64,000 nucleotides of DNA from Phaseolus vulgaris (Eukaryota > Streptophyta > Magnoliopsida > Fabales > Fabaceae): positions 41,813,585 through 41,877,584 of the forward strand of contig NC_023749.2 in the NCBI RefSeq assembly GCF_000499845.2, written 5' to 3'. This document shows, piece by piece, positions 1 to 12,542 of this stretch. The position numbers and the translations under genes are program-made. Position 1 is the stretch's first letter. Each line of letters opens with the position of its first letter. The notes beneath the pieces are model-generated. The model was given only the letters and a program-made list of their open reading frames with translations. It ran no database searches and was not told the DNA's origin.

Positions 1-2093
1 ATCCCTTACTTATTATAATATGTGATTGTTTGTGATTGAGATAAGCGAATTGAGTTTTGGCTCCATTCAATCCCCCTTTTTATAGCCAGATTTACCTACA
101 TTTATTGATTGATTGTCATCTTCATTTGATATTTTCATTAATGCACTATTGAATTCTTTTTATATTTGTGGTTGTATAAACATTGAAGATATATCTAGAG
201 AAAAATTTAATCACATCCTCTACTTCGTCATCATTTACTTGTTCTTTAAAATAGTTTCCTTAACCAATTCAATAAGAACGTTTTACTTTATTTGTTTGAA
301 TTTGAATCTTCATTGTATTAGACGCTGGATTAGGAATGCCCTGATACGAGCTCTGTATACTTCTTTGCCATATGATTACTCTTGAATTTAATCCATTGCT
401 TGTGCTTCCTTTAAGCAATGACTGGATGATACTTTAATGCTTGATTTGCACAATTTTTGTTCATCAGTCTTTATGATATCCTTACTCAAACACTGAGTAT
501 GGAAACTCTGGATACTGACTTATGTGTGTCTCGATATTCCTAAAACACAATTACAAACCTTTATTGAATCTCAACGATCAATACAATCTTTATATTAAAG
601 CATGGATATTGCTGAAAACAATATCTTTGAATGTCTCTGAATTATCAAGTCTTTTCATTCCCATATATTAATTCATAAATACATTATCGAGACACTCCCA
701 ATTAACTTAATTAAAAATTTAAGCATAAGTAAATTTAATTTGGTTTGTATACAATTCGAAAAACTCTTTTAATATATAATCAATCATATACTCAATTTCT
801 CAAAATCTTTCTTATAAAGATTTAATCTTGATTAATAATGCACAACTGTATTTGAAAATATTATATAAACATTTAAGAAAATATTTTCATTCATGAAGAA
901 TTTTAAAGTACATGATATTTCTCAATTATTTAAACCTTATTATTTGAGAATTTATACTGTAAATTCATTTTCAAAAAATTTCTAAGTTTGTATAAGTTTT
1001 AATCAGACTTAAATAACATTAAATATACTAAGGAATATTTTTGAAATTCATTGAGTATTAAAATCAATTATCATTTAACACATGAAAATCACTTAAACAA
1101 TATCTTTTATATTTTTGAATTATCTAGTTCTTCTATTTCAGAATTTTAATAGTAAATACACTTTATAATAGTTTCCATATTAACAAAGATTTAAACGTTG
1201 AAGTATAATCATATTTTAAATGGATTTAATTCCATAAAATTTTTTTCGAAAACATTTTAATGCAGTGAATATGTGTGCTATGTTTTTCATAAACTTTATA
1301 GTCAAAATATTGTTTATTCAAAAACTTTCTATATCAAATGAATAAATTCGTTAGATTAAATATTTGATTTATATGAACTAATCATATAAAAAAAAAGTTT
1401 AGAAAACATTCAAGAATAATTATAAAATGTAAAATATTGAGTTTGGAAATTTTCTTGTTATTTGATCGTCCAACGCATTTCAGAAGTGTGATTGTCTGTC
1501 ATGTTCAAACTGCATCATCATCTGATGCGTTCCATATTAATCATCGTTTGATGTATTGAATGTTGGACAATGTATAACACTTTTCCCAGCTTGTTCTTAT
1601 GATGATGGTATTTGTCAAAGGCTTCTCTATTGAAGTGTGAGCTTTTTAGTGTTTGGCATCATCTAACACTTTTTTCTATTGACAACTTCTTTCACTTCAT
1701 TGAACAACGTCTTAGCACTTTTGACATAGTCTACCACTTTCATTTTTCACTTTGGATCTTCTGCTACATTCACTATGAAAGTTATCGTCTAATATGTTGT
1801 AATGACAATGTCTGACATGTTTTGTGAATGCCTATTCAACCATATCATTTCTTTAGCTTACATGATCGTGTAATAGGTTCAATCACCCAAAATGTCTAAT
1901 GAATCTGCACACTTAGTAGCTTTGTTAGATATCTTAACACATATTATAGTTTTTGTTATCATCAAAATATATAGACTCCCATATCATGAGATTGTCTAAA
2001 GGGTGCAAGATCATCTACCATTGACTATTAAACCATCTATTAACTTCATAGTGCCCTTACCATCGTCATAAACTTGAGTTTAGATCTACTTGT
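1..2093. other. AT-rich intergenic DNA, no gene recognised
   Basis: I see no convincing coding region here. The short open frames have low-complexity, hydrophobic translations typical of chance ORFs in AT-rich DNA. Around 1465-1870 there is a loose, degenerate repetition of phrases like catctgatgcg and catctaacac, probably old repeat sequence, but I could not assign it to a family. The stretch ends at the LTR that starts at 2094. Confidence 0.5.
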
Positions 2094-2673
2094 TGATGAA
2101 GGACCATCCAGAAGGACACATATTAGGTCTTTAACTAAAGCCATGGATAGAAGAATGGAAGAACAAGAAGAAGGAGTTCAAAACACACTATTTTTATGGA
2201 GAATTAATTTTTAACTTTTTCTTCCAAATTTCCTAGTCTTATAAATTTGTACAAAGTAGTATAGGATTTATTTTTGGCTTGTATTTCGGCCATTATCTTG
2301 GGTCATATTTTAGGCCAATTTTGCCAATTAGAGTAGGCTGTAAATAGAAAAAGAAAGAGTCTAACTAGAGTTACAGTTGGACCTCCTTGGACCCAATGCA
2401 ACTCTAGACCATCTAAAAAGTTTTTTTAGGGTTAAAGTTTGCACCTTGGCTGGCCATAGCACTATAAATACAAGTGTTAGCCCCCTTGTAAATGAGATTT
2501 GAATTGATAAAGAAATGATACCCAAGTTGCTAGCTCCTTTGTCTTCAAAATCTCACTCTCAAGTTTGCACTTCTATTAGTGTTTTGCTTGAATCTTCTTA
2601 GGAGTTGGTCTAACCTCTTTCAAGCTTCATTATCATTCTCCATATACCAATACTTTACAGTTTCTTTCCCCCA
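2094..2673 (+). repeat. 5' LTR of the LARD-like element
   Basis: This repeat matches 12877-13453 over its whole length with scattered substitutions. It contains a TATA-like site (actataaata, 2461-2470) in a position suitable for the U3/R promoter. It begins tgatgaaggacc; the other copy begins taatggaggacc, so the terminal TG has decayed in one copy. A related LTR family member lies at 25198-25990. Confidence 0.65.
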
Positions 2674-2877
2674 TTTGAGTCTTCTTTCATTTTCTTTTGG
2701 TAAAAACAGTTTATGTTGGTTTCATTTTTATTTTATAATCCATTTCTAGTTGTCTAAAGTCATGTTGTTTTCATATATGTTATAAAATCTTGTAGTCCTT
2801 TGTTTGATTTTTTGTTTCTTGTTTTTACAATGAATATCCATGTGGTTTTAGTTTTTTTGTCACTACAAGAAAATAAC

Positions 2878-3410
2878 ACTTTAGTCACCGAATTCAGCGA
2901 CCGAAAATAAGTGGTCGCAATTTGCGACCGAAATAGCCACCGAATACCTGTAGTGTCTAATCTGCGACCGAAATAGCGACCAACTGAATTATTAATGATG
3001 TTAGTTAGTTTTGCGACCGAATCAGCGACCGAACATGAGAGTGACAAAATCAGCAGTCGCTAAAGTGGTGGTTGTTTTTAATAAATTAGGAAAAATATAT
3101 CTGCGACCGAATTAGCCACCGATTATGTTTCTTTTTTAGCCACCGATTTTAGTTCGGTTGCTAATTATTATTGTTTATTTTCTGCCACCGAATTAGTCAC
3201 CGAATATGTTTATTATTTAGCCACCGATTTTTCTTTGGTCACTAAATATAATTGTTTATTTTTGCCACCGAATCAGCCACCAAATTTGTTTACTTTTTAG
3301 CCACCGATTTGTTTGTGGTCGCTAAATATAAGTGTTTATTTTTTTTTACCAAATACATTTATTTTTTAGCCACTGAATTTGTTTTGGTCGCTAAATATAA
3401 TTGTTTATTT
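2878..3410. repeat. Left subterminal repeat region of the CACTA element
   Basis: About a dozen copies of gcgaccgaa-like and agccaccgaa-like motifs occur in both orientations, spaced roughly 10-60 bp apart. In En/Spm elements such subterminal motifs are binding sites for TNPA. The matching right-hand array at 9280-9815 uses the same motifs. A TAA microsatellite (about 3414-3441) marks its inner edge. Confidence 0.8.
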
Positions 3411-4009
3411 TACTAATAATAATAATAATAATAATAATAATTTATTTTTATTTTAAAAAACTATACAAGGATCACAATTTCTTAAATTTAAATAGAATTA
3501 ATTAAATATTATTTTTAAAATATCAGTTCAAATAAAAATTATAAATAAAATTACATAACAAAAATTTATTATTAATAAAATTAATTCTTTTAAAAAAAAT
3601 AAATTACGCCACATAATTAAATTTAAATAAAACTATCTCTTCAAAAATAACTTTAATTTTATAAAAATAAATAAATTTTCAGAATTAAATTATAAATAAT
3701 TTTTTAATTATTAATATTTTTTTATTAATAACACTTTTATCACTTGTTTCAATAAAAAAGTTGTTTATATAAAAACTATTAATAGAGATAGTTGTTTATT
3801 ATAAATTCTTGAATATTATTATTATTATTTTAAGAAAATTTTTTTGCTATTTTTTTCTTCAAGCTTTAGAGAGTGGTGTTGACTTTAGGGTATTGAAAGT
3901 GGGTAACTTTTCATAAAACAAAGAACCATTGGAGAAGCAGGAGGAAGCTACAGGTGGTTGTGGTGCGAACGAAGGTGAAAGAGGAGGAGGAGGAAGCTGC
4001 AGGTGGAGG

Positions 4010-4175
4010 ACGTCGCCGGAAACGGAGACGAACAGAGGTGCGAGCGGAGGTGAACGGAGGCGAACAGAGGCGCAAGCGGAGGTGCGAACGGAGGCGCGAC
4101 CGGAGACGCGAACGGAGGCGACCGGAGGCGCGACCGGAGTTGCGAGCAGAGACGTGAACAGAGGCGCGAACGGAG
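4010..4175. repeat. GC-rich 12 bp minisatellite inside the CACTA element
   Basis: A tandem series of variants of gcgaacggaggc and gcgaccggaggc makes an island of very high GC in otherwise AT-rich DNA. It is open in more than one frame, and the translations are Arg/Glu/Gly repeats, so I do not treat it as coding. The unit gcgaccgga resembles the subterminal gcgaccgaa motif, so it might act as extra binding sites; that is inference. Confidence 0.65.
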
Positions 4176-4249
4176 GTCTGCTATATATGATTCATATTAA
4201 CTTGTTGGATTTAATTGGTCAACTTGGTAATCGTGTAAACTGTGTCTGA

Positions 4250-5700
4250 GTTTAAAGCTAAGAGGAAGAACTCTTTAGTTTCGTGTCTCTGATTCCTTTC
4301 CAGTATGGATAGTACAGCATGAGGACAAAACACATTTATATAAAATTTTCAGAAAACAGTTTGATGCACTGGGTGAATTGAATTTTAGAAGGTATTCTTT
4401 TCACCAATTGTGGATATAGGGAGTTTGGTGTCAGGTATGTAAATGAAGTAAGGAGTGGAACGTGGTCAAAGGAATTTTGTAGGTGGACATGGAAGGCGTA
4501 GACGTCTAAGGTCGTTGCTAGTCCAGAGAAGATGAACAATGTCTAGACATTGCTTATTAGCAAACTATAATGTGGAAGGGAGACCCTGTGCTAGAATTGA
4601 GTTGTTAATATGGCTAAATAAGAGGTGGTGGTGGATGGGTGTGCGTAGCAGGGTAACTAAAAGGAAGTTAGCACAGGTGGAGGAGCTGCTAGAAAGCTTA
4701 AGGGGCATATTAATTGGGGTTAGAACCGGTGAATGAAGGAGCAGGGGGAGTACATGCTAATATATACTAAGGCAGCTGCGTTACTTCTTGGATAGCAACA
4801 TAATATGCAGCTTTAGAGAGTCAGCCCGCAAGGTAAGCAGAGCAGTGAAGAGTGGAACTTGGATAAGCTTGTTCGGTTAGTGTGGGTAAAGAATTCGGTG
4901 GAGGGGGGAAATGAAGGCATGAAGCGGTTTGCAGATCGACATGTGGCATTCTCTATGCCTATATAAGCTGATGTTGTGTTGGAACATCTAGGAAAATGCA
5001 CGTGGTCTCTGAATCATTATGTCTGAATGCGTATTGGTGTATATAATGCTATGTGCCCACAATCACTTAGTGTGCACTTAGTTTTGAATAGGCACCGAAG
5101 AATGAGAATGTGTAGACGTTATCTTTGTTCCATTGGTATAGTTGGGTCTGAGATTGCTGTGTAGGTGTAGGTGTTGGAGTTGGCCATTATGCAGGTTCTT
5201 TGATCTCACATTTTTTTGTGAATTTTTTATCATTGTTTCACTTTGTACTTAGATTGATGTTATCTTTTATATATATACTATCATATTATGTAATGTAGTG
5301 TCAACAATATGTAAGTTATTCTAAGAAATTAGCAGTAGTTTAGAGACTGCTATTAGGTGATAGTGTGTTATCTTTTGCTGAATGGTTTATTTTTTTGAAT
5401 TATAAAGGAATCATAATCTGTAGTGTGTCTGATTCAGATTACATATCTGCTATTAAAGCTATAATCTCTGCAGACTCAGAGCTACAACAATTAAAATAGA
5501 ATTTCTATGCACCTAGCATTATAATGGATAATAACATTATTTCCAATTTAATGTCGTTGCATTAGGTGTCATTTGCAGATTCTACTATTTTTATGGTTTC
5601 ATCTGAGCTTGGATGCATCTCAGTATAATAAAGATGGTACATGAATGATGACACACATTTGAGTGATCTTTTGTTTTCAATACATTCTCAAATTTTATTT
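4250..5700 (+). other. CACTA interior where the TNP2 catalytic region would be expected; no domain seen
   Basis: In complete CACTA elements of this layout the large transposase exons lie here, upstream of the DUF4218/DUF4216 tail. I see only short, interrupted frames with no transposase motif. The stretch is either deleted and refilled with unrelated sequence or decayed beyond recognition by eye. Confidence 0.5.
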
Positions 5701-5712
5701 CAATATCGTTGG

Positions 5713-7225
5713 TGGTCCAGTCCAATATCGTTGGATGTATCCATTTGAGAGGTATAAAATTACTAATCACTATTATAATATTTGTTGTTTATTTATTTAA
5801 TATTTAAAATTATGTACATCCATATTCTTTTTTAGGTTCTTACACTCCCTAAAAAAAAGTAAAAAATAAAGCGAGGGTGGAAGGCTCTATTTGTGAAGCT
5901 TACTTGGTGGAGGAAACATCTACATTTGCCTCATTTTATTATCCTGATCATGTTGAAACAAGAAGGACTAGGATCCCTCGTAATCTTGAAGTAGGCAAGG
6001 GTTCTTCACGTGCTCCTCCTATTTCAATTTTCAATTATCCAGGAAGAGAAATCGGAAAATGCATGACATATTATCTAAATCAGAAAGACTTTGATGTTGC
6101 CCAATTGTATGTTCTTCAAAACTGTGAAGAGGTTCAACCATACTTTGAGTAAGACAATGTTCACTCATTTGAAAAGAAAGTTAATTATGTTGCATGAGGT
6201 TTGAATAATCAATTTCTTTGTTGCAGTATTTATGTTGAATATTTAAGAGAGATTAGTCCTACTGCTTCAGAAGCTCAAATTGGCCAATACATTTCATCCT
6301 ATTTTGCTACATGGTTCAAACAATATGTATGTTTTTAATTTGCCTTTTATACAAATTTTACTTTTAGATAGACATTGTGTAATTTATAATCTTTTGTTTA
6401 GGTTCTAAATCCAGAAAATAATATTGAAGATCCATTATTGGTTAACTTAGCATGGGGTCCTAAGAGAAAAGTTCAATCATGGTCTATCTATGTTATCAAT
6501 GGATACAAATTTCACACTGTTCTTTGGAGTGAAGGCATGAATTCCACTAACTATGGTGTTTATGTACGAGGAACCAATGGTCAATCAGAGTCAGATTTTT
6601 ATGGAATATTGTCTAATATTATTCAATTGGAGTATACTGGCTTTCCAATAATGAATGTAGTTCTCTTCCAGTGTGAATGGTTTGATAATACTCCTAATAT
6701 AGGAACCAAAGTAGATAAGAACTATGGGATCGTTCAAGTAAAAGAATCACGGAGATATAATAAAGCATATGATCCATTCATATTTGCCCAACAGGCAGAG
6801 CAAGTTTATTACACCAAATATCCAGAGGGACACCAAGGTTGGTTGGGAGTAATTAAAACAAAAGCTCGTATTAGAATCATTGATAACACAGTAAGTGAAG
6901 TTGAGCATGACACTCCATACCAAGATGATGAGCTTCTACAACTTGAAGTAGTGCTACATGTTGATCCAGAATTCATTCATGATTCTCTTGCTGATGTTGA
7001 TGGGGGGGGAGGGGGGGGGAGAGAAGAAATAGATATACAATTACTAAATGAAACAAACATAGATGAACAATACGAGGAGGAATACATTTCAAGTGAGGAT
7101 AACATTGAGAGTGATTTCAGTGACACAGATACCTCTTCGGTAATTCATGCATTAAAATTGATTGTATACCTTGTCCAAATTATGTTTAACATTAATTTTA
7201 TTGTGGTTTCCCATAATTGTAGTGA
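5713..7225 (+). pseudogene. TNP2-type CACTA transposase, C-terminal tail (DUF4218-DUF4216)
   Basis: Four probable exons can be read. About 5713-5752 gives GGPVQYRWMYPFER. About 5836-6149 includes VEGSICEAYLVEE, and these two exons carry DUF4218-like motifs. The third is about 6227-6327. The last, about 6402-7139, carries a DUF4216-like stretch (WGPKRKVQSW to HQGWLGVIKTK) and an acidic tail. Intron borders follow GT-AG (for example gtaattc at 7140 and ttgtag before 7223), and the last intron leads straight into a stop at 7223-7225. In TNP2-type proteins these domains follow the catalytic transposase domain, which is missing here. Near the end a run of eight and then nine G residues encodes a Gly stretch. 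The gene is a remnant and cannot supply transposase. It sits just upstream of the TNPA-like gene on the same strand, the usual En/Spm order. Confidence 0.8.
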
Positions 7226-7395
7226 ATAACAGGGAAGATAACTGACATATTTGGTTGACATATTTGGTTGTAGAAAACACAATCAGGTTTGAGTCTTTTG
7301 ATCATGATTACTTTATTTGTTTATTCAAAATTGATTGATCCACTTTGATTATTGTATTAATTACATCTCACATATGTAATATTCTTTACTTGCAG

Positions 7396-9043
7396 ATGAC
7401 ACCAAGGGGTAGAGGTGGTGGTCGTAGACCACCTAATCGTGGTGGTCGAGGTGTTCGTGTTGATGATATATCTTTACCCAATACCAACATTCCCCCTTCG
7501 TTTGTTCTTCCAACAACTATGGAGTCTACACATCCTATTTATGAAGGAGCCGCCCCACTTCCTACACTTCACGGACAAGATATTGAACATCATGTAGGAG
7601 AATCAAATCCTACTACCTTTTCTACAGAGCCAACTATGAATCAACCTTCACCAATACAAGACTCTCTTACACCTGACAATGAGTCTGGCAATGTAGTTGA
7701 TCAAAGACCCTGGCTTCATGCAGAAAGAGGAGAGTAAGTATATTTTAATCTAATTGTAATTCGTAAATATGATCTAATTTTCATATATTATTTTGACAAT
7801 ATGTTTTGAACATAGTTTTTCACCTGCAAATGGACCTTCCAATGTAATCTCACGAATCATCAAGCAAAAATATGATGAACCCAGTCCCACTTGCAAGAAG
7901 GTTCGTCTTGAGCTTAGAGATAGATGGTTTGGAGAGTTCAAGGTAATTTGAGTTATGATTACATTTAAAATGATATTTTATTTTTCTACAATGTTTTTCT
8001 TCTAATTTATTTTACATGCAGAAAGAGTATAGGTGGGATATGGAACAAGACCAACTCATTAGATCCATTTTTGATACAAAAGCCTCCCGTATCTTTAAAA
8101 ATGCTATGAGTAAAGTTAGGCATGGTCAAGATAAGGGGACCTGGATTCCACAACTTGTTCGAGCAACCTTGGACCAGCATTGGAGTTCTACAGAATTCCA
8201 GAACAAGAGTATTATTGCCAAGGCGAATCGGGTTGTTGAGAAGGGAGCCTCAGCCTACTGTGGTGGTTCCATATCTACCGCAGCTCACTTTGAGAAAATG
8301 GTAATATTATTATATTTCTTCTCTTTCTATATTTAATTTAAATGCAATCTATTATATCTTTTTATTGAATTTATGTAGACTAAAGAGCTTAAACGACAAC
8401 CAACTGCTTGGGAGGTTGTAGAGAGAACAGAAATTGAAGATTGGACAATGGGTCAATGACAAGACTCGCGACCTTTCGGTATGTTTAAAATTTGTTATAG
8501 TTTAATTTGTACTATATGTTTTCTTCGCAATAATCAATTTGACTTCATTTTCAGGAGAAATATAAGAAACGTCGAGAAGAAGCCCAACAACAGCAAATGC
8601 TTGAAAGCGCATCTTCGCAAAACTCTCATGTTGCCTCTATTGATGACAATGAAATATACATCGATGTTGTTGGAAGTGGAAATAAAAAAGGGAATGTTTA
8701 TGGTCTTGGTGTATTGAGCAAAAGGTTTAATAGTTCAACAAGTCCTCACTCTGCTGCAAGTCAAGCTCCAGTAGTCCATCAAATAGAAGAAATGCGTGAG
8801 ATTATTCAAAAGCTAAATGATGAACTTATGACAAAACGTGTCAAGGAGGGGACACTTGAAGAAAAGATGGAGGTATTGATGAAAACTCATGAAGAGCAAA
8901 GTGAACGCATGCGCAAACAAGATGAGAAGATGCAACTCATCCTACAACACATTCAAATGAATAATCCCGCATCAGGCTCTTTAGATCCTACTACCAGTGG
9001 ACATCATAAAGGAGACCAGAGTAGAGATGTCAGTTCAGAATAA
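7396..9043 (+). pseudogene. Ptta/En/Spm plant transposase-like protein (TNPA-type, PF03004-like), frameshifted
   Basis: Five exons with GT-AG borders can be traced: 7396-7733, 7816-7942, 8022-8300, 8379-8478 and 8555-9043. The first three splice in frame. The N-terminus is an Arg/Gly-rich stretch (MTPRGRGGGRRPPNRGG). Exons 2 to 4 carry the conserved domain, including ELRDRWFGEFK, YRWDMEQDQLIRSIFDTKA and QPTAWEVVERT. The last exon is a coiled-coil-like, charged tail ending DVSSE. Exon 4 has a small indel near 8431-8433 that shifts the frame into a stop, so the protein is probably not made whole. In En/Spm-type elements this second gene product binds subterminal repeats and helps transposition. 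The lesion is short and could in principle be a sequencing error; otherwise the gene is nearly complete. Confidence 0.8.
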
Positions 9044-9279
9044 GATTAGTTATATGTTGAATTATATCATAGATTTGACTCTTTTAACTAGTTTTCAACA
9101 GTTTTAGTTGTGTAGTATGATTTACCTTTAATTTGAGCACAACTTCTTCTTAAACTATGAATTTGAAGTTCATTACAATTTAGCTTGATTGAATTTTGAG
9201 TATCTCTATAAGCAGGTCTGAATTTTTTTATAAAATGGTCAAAATACCATTTTAAATAGGTATTAATAATACAAATAAA

Positions 9280-9815
9280 AATAGCCACCGAAATTGATTT
9301 GGTGGCTATTTAACCACCGAAATCAAATCTGTCGCTGTAGAAGTCTCCATTTAGCCACCAAAATAGTCACCAAAAGATTTCTTTTTAGCGACCGAAAATG
9401 GTGGTCGCTATCACCTTCTAATTCAGCCACCGATTTAGCCACCGAAATTTGGGTAGCTAATTTGGGTTTTGAATTTTTGTGACCAAATTTTCTGCGACCG
9501 ATTTGGTCACCGAAATTTCGGTTGCTAATTTGGTTTTCGAATTTTGGAGACTAAATTTATCTGCGACAAATTTAGCAACCGAATTTTCGGTTGCTAATTT
9601 AGTTTCTAAATTTTGGTGACCAAATTCCCTGCGACCGATTTAGCCACCGAAATTTCGGTTGTAAATTAGCGACCACTTTATAATTCGGTCGCTAACGGCT
9701 TTGCGACCAGGGTTTTCGCTTCCATCTGTATTTGGTGACTGTTTCGATCGCAGATATGATTAGCGACCGATTATAGTGATTTTAGCGACCGAATTTGGTG
9801 ATCGCTAAAAGTGAT
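9280..9815. repeat. Right subterminal repeat region of the CACTA element
   Basis: Many copies of agccaccgaa, gcgaccgat and the reverse form ttcggttgctaa occur in close spacing, mirroring the left array. The motif density rises toward the terminal repeat at 9824-9829, as in other CACTA elements. Confidence 0.8.
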
Positions 9816-9924
9816 TTTTTTTTGTAGTGTGTGTGCCTTTTGTGTGCTCTTCTTTTTATGTTTTTGAGTCTCTTATCTTGTTTTTAGATCATTAACAAGT
9901 TCATTAGAGTTAGGTTTCTATTAT

Positions 9925-10275
9925 CACTACAAGAAAATCATTAAATAGAAACAAATTTTAGAGACCAAAAATAATTAGTTGTTATGGTGACTAAATTAGA
10001 GACCATTTTAGAGACTAAAAAAATTATTGGTTTCTAAATTAATATCTAATTAGCTAACAAGGTTTTAACTACCAATTATTTAGATTCTAAATTTGGTAGC
10101 AAAAACATTGGTAGCTAATTAGAGACCGATTTAGAAACTATTTATCAATAATAGAAACTAATTTAGAAAACAATAATTTTGTAAGTATCTAAAATGGTCT
10201 CTAATTTAGTCACTGTAGCAACTAATTATTTTTTGCCTCTAAAATTGATTTCTATTTAATGATTTTCTTGTAGTG
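9925..10275. mobile_element. CACTA-like MITE, 351 bp, intact ends
   Basis: The ends form a near-perfect inverted repeat of about 27 bp beginning CACTACAAGAAAATCATT. The interior repeats phrases like tagagaccaa and ttggtctctaa in both orientations, so the whole element can fold back on itself. The flanking bases are tat and cat, not a clean 3 bp duplication. It shares the first 13 bases with the 6.9 kb CACTA element 95 bp away, which suggests related transposases, but the subterminal motifs differ. A second, truncated copy lies at 22984-23241. Confidence 0.8.
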
Positions 10276-10279
10276 CATG

Positions 10280-11590
10280 TCTTGAGTTTTAATTCTTTTT
10301 TTTCAAATCTCTTAGGTTTCTTCTTTTCCAGTTTTTGTGAAATTTTGTCTTTATTGTGAGAACTTATTGTGGGTTAGTATTTTGGTAAAAAATCTGGAAA
10401 AAAAAATCACAGAACCCTATTGATATGTTGTTGGTATCCAGTTAAAACAAAATGTCCAAAAACAAAATATAAAAAAAAAAAGTTATATACATTAAAAGTT
10501 AGGACGTTTTCAGCCCAGAAAAAAACAATTTCAGTGTGGTGTTACTCTCAGTTTAAAATTTACTGCACCTTATTCCTTGGGCTTTTTTACCTAAAATTTT
10601 TACCACACCTTTCTTTATGTGTTGTGGAGTTGGGATAAAAATTTCAGATTCAAATTCATTTTAATATTTCACCAGTAAAGTTTTGAATCATCTCTGCTAG
10701 TGCTGAAAAACAGCTTCAATCTTTGAATACTGGTACTGCAGTGTTTGATTTATTTTTCTCATAATACACATCAATTTGACCTAAAATTTGTTTTTTATAT
10801 CAAATATTGTGTTGATATTATCACATAAAAATTTCATACACAAAATCTTTCTGGATGAAGTTTCACAAATTTTGGAAGTTTCACAAATTTTGGAAGTTTC
10901 AATGTCTCTTTCATTCTAGAATTTTTCTTTTGAAATCTATTCTAGTGTTATTCTTAGGTTTCCTATTTCAGTGCTCACGGTTTGTGTTACCTTTAATTTT
11001 TTATTTGTGTCTTAAAATACTCCTTTCCGTTGTCAAATTAATCCATTTTAGTTTAGCAATTTTAATTGAGTTTTTTATTGATTTTTACTTGTTGGCCTCA
11101 TAAGGTGAAATTCATATTGAGTGGAAGTTTGATTTTGAAGTTGTGAAGCTAATTTCTACTTGATGATCCATAGCTAAAGGCTAAAAATAGTGATTATTTA
11201 GAGAGGGCAACAATTGAAGACAAGAATCAAGTTCATATAAACAGAAGGAAGATTTGACAACTTGAAGAAAAGAAATTCATAAAAAAAGACTTTGTATCAC
11301 GAAACCTTTTTAGTTCTTTTTGTGTCTTTAATTTTCTTGCTTTCTTTGTGTTTGGGAAAATGCTCTCAAAACAATCTCATTAAGACATTGTAATAATCAA
11401 ATCCGTTCATTAGTAGGTGAAAGTATGTCAAGGTAGTGACTCACCTCTCTTTTGTGGAAGTGAACTTGGAGACAGTTTGACTTGTTGACCTTGATTGAAA
11501 CTTCACCAAGTCTAAAACCTATTTGTGAAAATATTTTATCACTCATTTGAAATAATTTTTTTTTGTGAAAATCATTTCTTTTTTAGTTTC
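10280..11590 (+). other. T-rich interior of the LARD-like element, no gene
   Basis: This is non-coding leader-like DNA between the MITE and the gag remnant. It includes a short tandem duplication around 10855-10893 (units containing tttcacaaattttggaag). No protein motif was seen. Confidence 0.5.
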
Positions 11591-11593
11591 AAA

Positions 11594-12542
11594 ATGAATG
11601 ATCATTTACATGCATCAAGTGTACAGGGAAGTAATAGGGAACAAGAAGATGCCTATGGGTGGAGAGAGGAGAATAGAATTTTGAAAAAAGATAAAGATAG
11701 AAAATAGGATGATATAAAAAAAATGCTTCGCAAATTGGTTCTCAACCAAAATAAGGACAAAAGGTTTGAAGAAGAAAGACCTATTCATAGAATAAATATT
11801 TACCCACTATCAAAGAAAGGAATAGGTGTGTTTTGAGCCTAGAAGTTTTTATTATTCTACAAAGCCTAAAGTATGCATTCCCTACTTTGATGGAAACAAA
11901 AATGTTAAAGATTATTTAGAATGAGACAAAGCTAGGTCTTGGTGTGGCAACAAAGGCAACTTGATGGTAGAATTGGTACAACATCAAAAGTAGAGAATTA
12001 GAGTGATTTAAAGGCGTGTATGAGAATAAAATTTGTTTCGCCTTCATATGATAGAAAATGAAAGCTTAGAGAAGAAATGAAAGAGCTTGTTAGAATAGGA
12101 AGAAAATTTGTAGACAGAGAAAAAGAATACGCTAGAAGAGAAAAAGAGTTTAAAGAAAAATTACAAGTTCTTGACAGAAAAAAGAAGAGAAAGAAAAAAG
12201 AGAAAGAGAGGAGAACGAAAGGAGAAAGAAATAAAAGATAGATAAAGTGATGATAGAAAAGGAAAGAATAGAAAAGTCTCGTATGGAGTTGAAGCAGATA
12301 TTGATAACATTTTTCCTTCTATAAACAAACATTGTGAGGAAGTTCTTAAATAAATATCTATGTCTGGAACTGAAGAAGATTGTTCCTCCACAGAAAAGAC
12401 AAATGAATGTTTGATTGAAAAAGAAGAAGAGGAAATCCACAAAGAAGAAGAGTCTCTTATGGCACCCCCTGCAAGCATAATTGAGAAAGAATCCTTAAAA
12501 GGGGATTGTAATACTTTGAAATCTTCTTTTTCAATTATATAA
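11594..12542 (+). pseudogene. Decayed gag-like gene of the LARD-like element
   Basis: Broken frames give MNDHLHASSVQGSNREQED at the start and then IPYFDGNKNVKDYLE near 11875-11925, which resembles the substrate-domain start of plant gypsy gag proteins. A very Lys/Glu-rich stretch follows (12060-12240), then a short frame ending at 12542. Stop codons interrupt it several times. No zinc knuckle, protease or reverse transcriptase is visible, consistent with a non-autonomous element. The gypsy link rests on one weak motif. Confidence 0.5.

Larger units (their letters stand above)
2861..9829 (+). mobile_element. CACTA (En/Spm) DNA transposon
   Basis: The left end reads CACTACAAGAAAA and the right end reads TTTTTTTTTGTAGTG, an imperfect terminal inverted repeat of the CACTA superfamily. 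Both ends are flanked by TGT (2858-2860 and 9830-9832), the 3 bp target duplication expected for this superfamily. Both subterminal regions (about 2880-3410 and 9280-9815) are packed with direct and inverted copies of gcgaccgaa and agccaccga, the kind of array bound by the TNPA-type protein. Inside are the tail of a TNP2-type transposase gene and a TNPA/Ptta-type gene, both on the plus strand and both damaged. The catalytic part of TNP2 is not recognisable, so the element is probably not autonomous. Confidence 0.93.

Noticed and set aside
3929..4249. Two overlapping Arg/Glu/Gly-rich open frames
   Set aside because: They are translations of a GC-rich 12 bp tandem repeat inside the CACTA element; being open in more than one frame is expected from such repeats.
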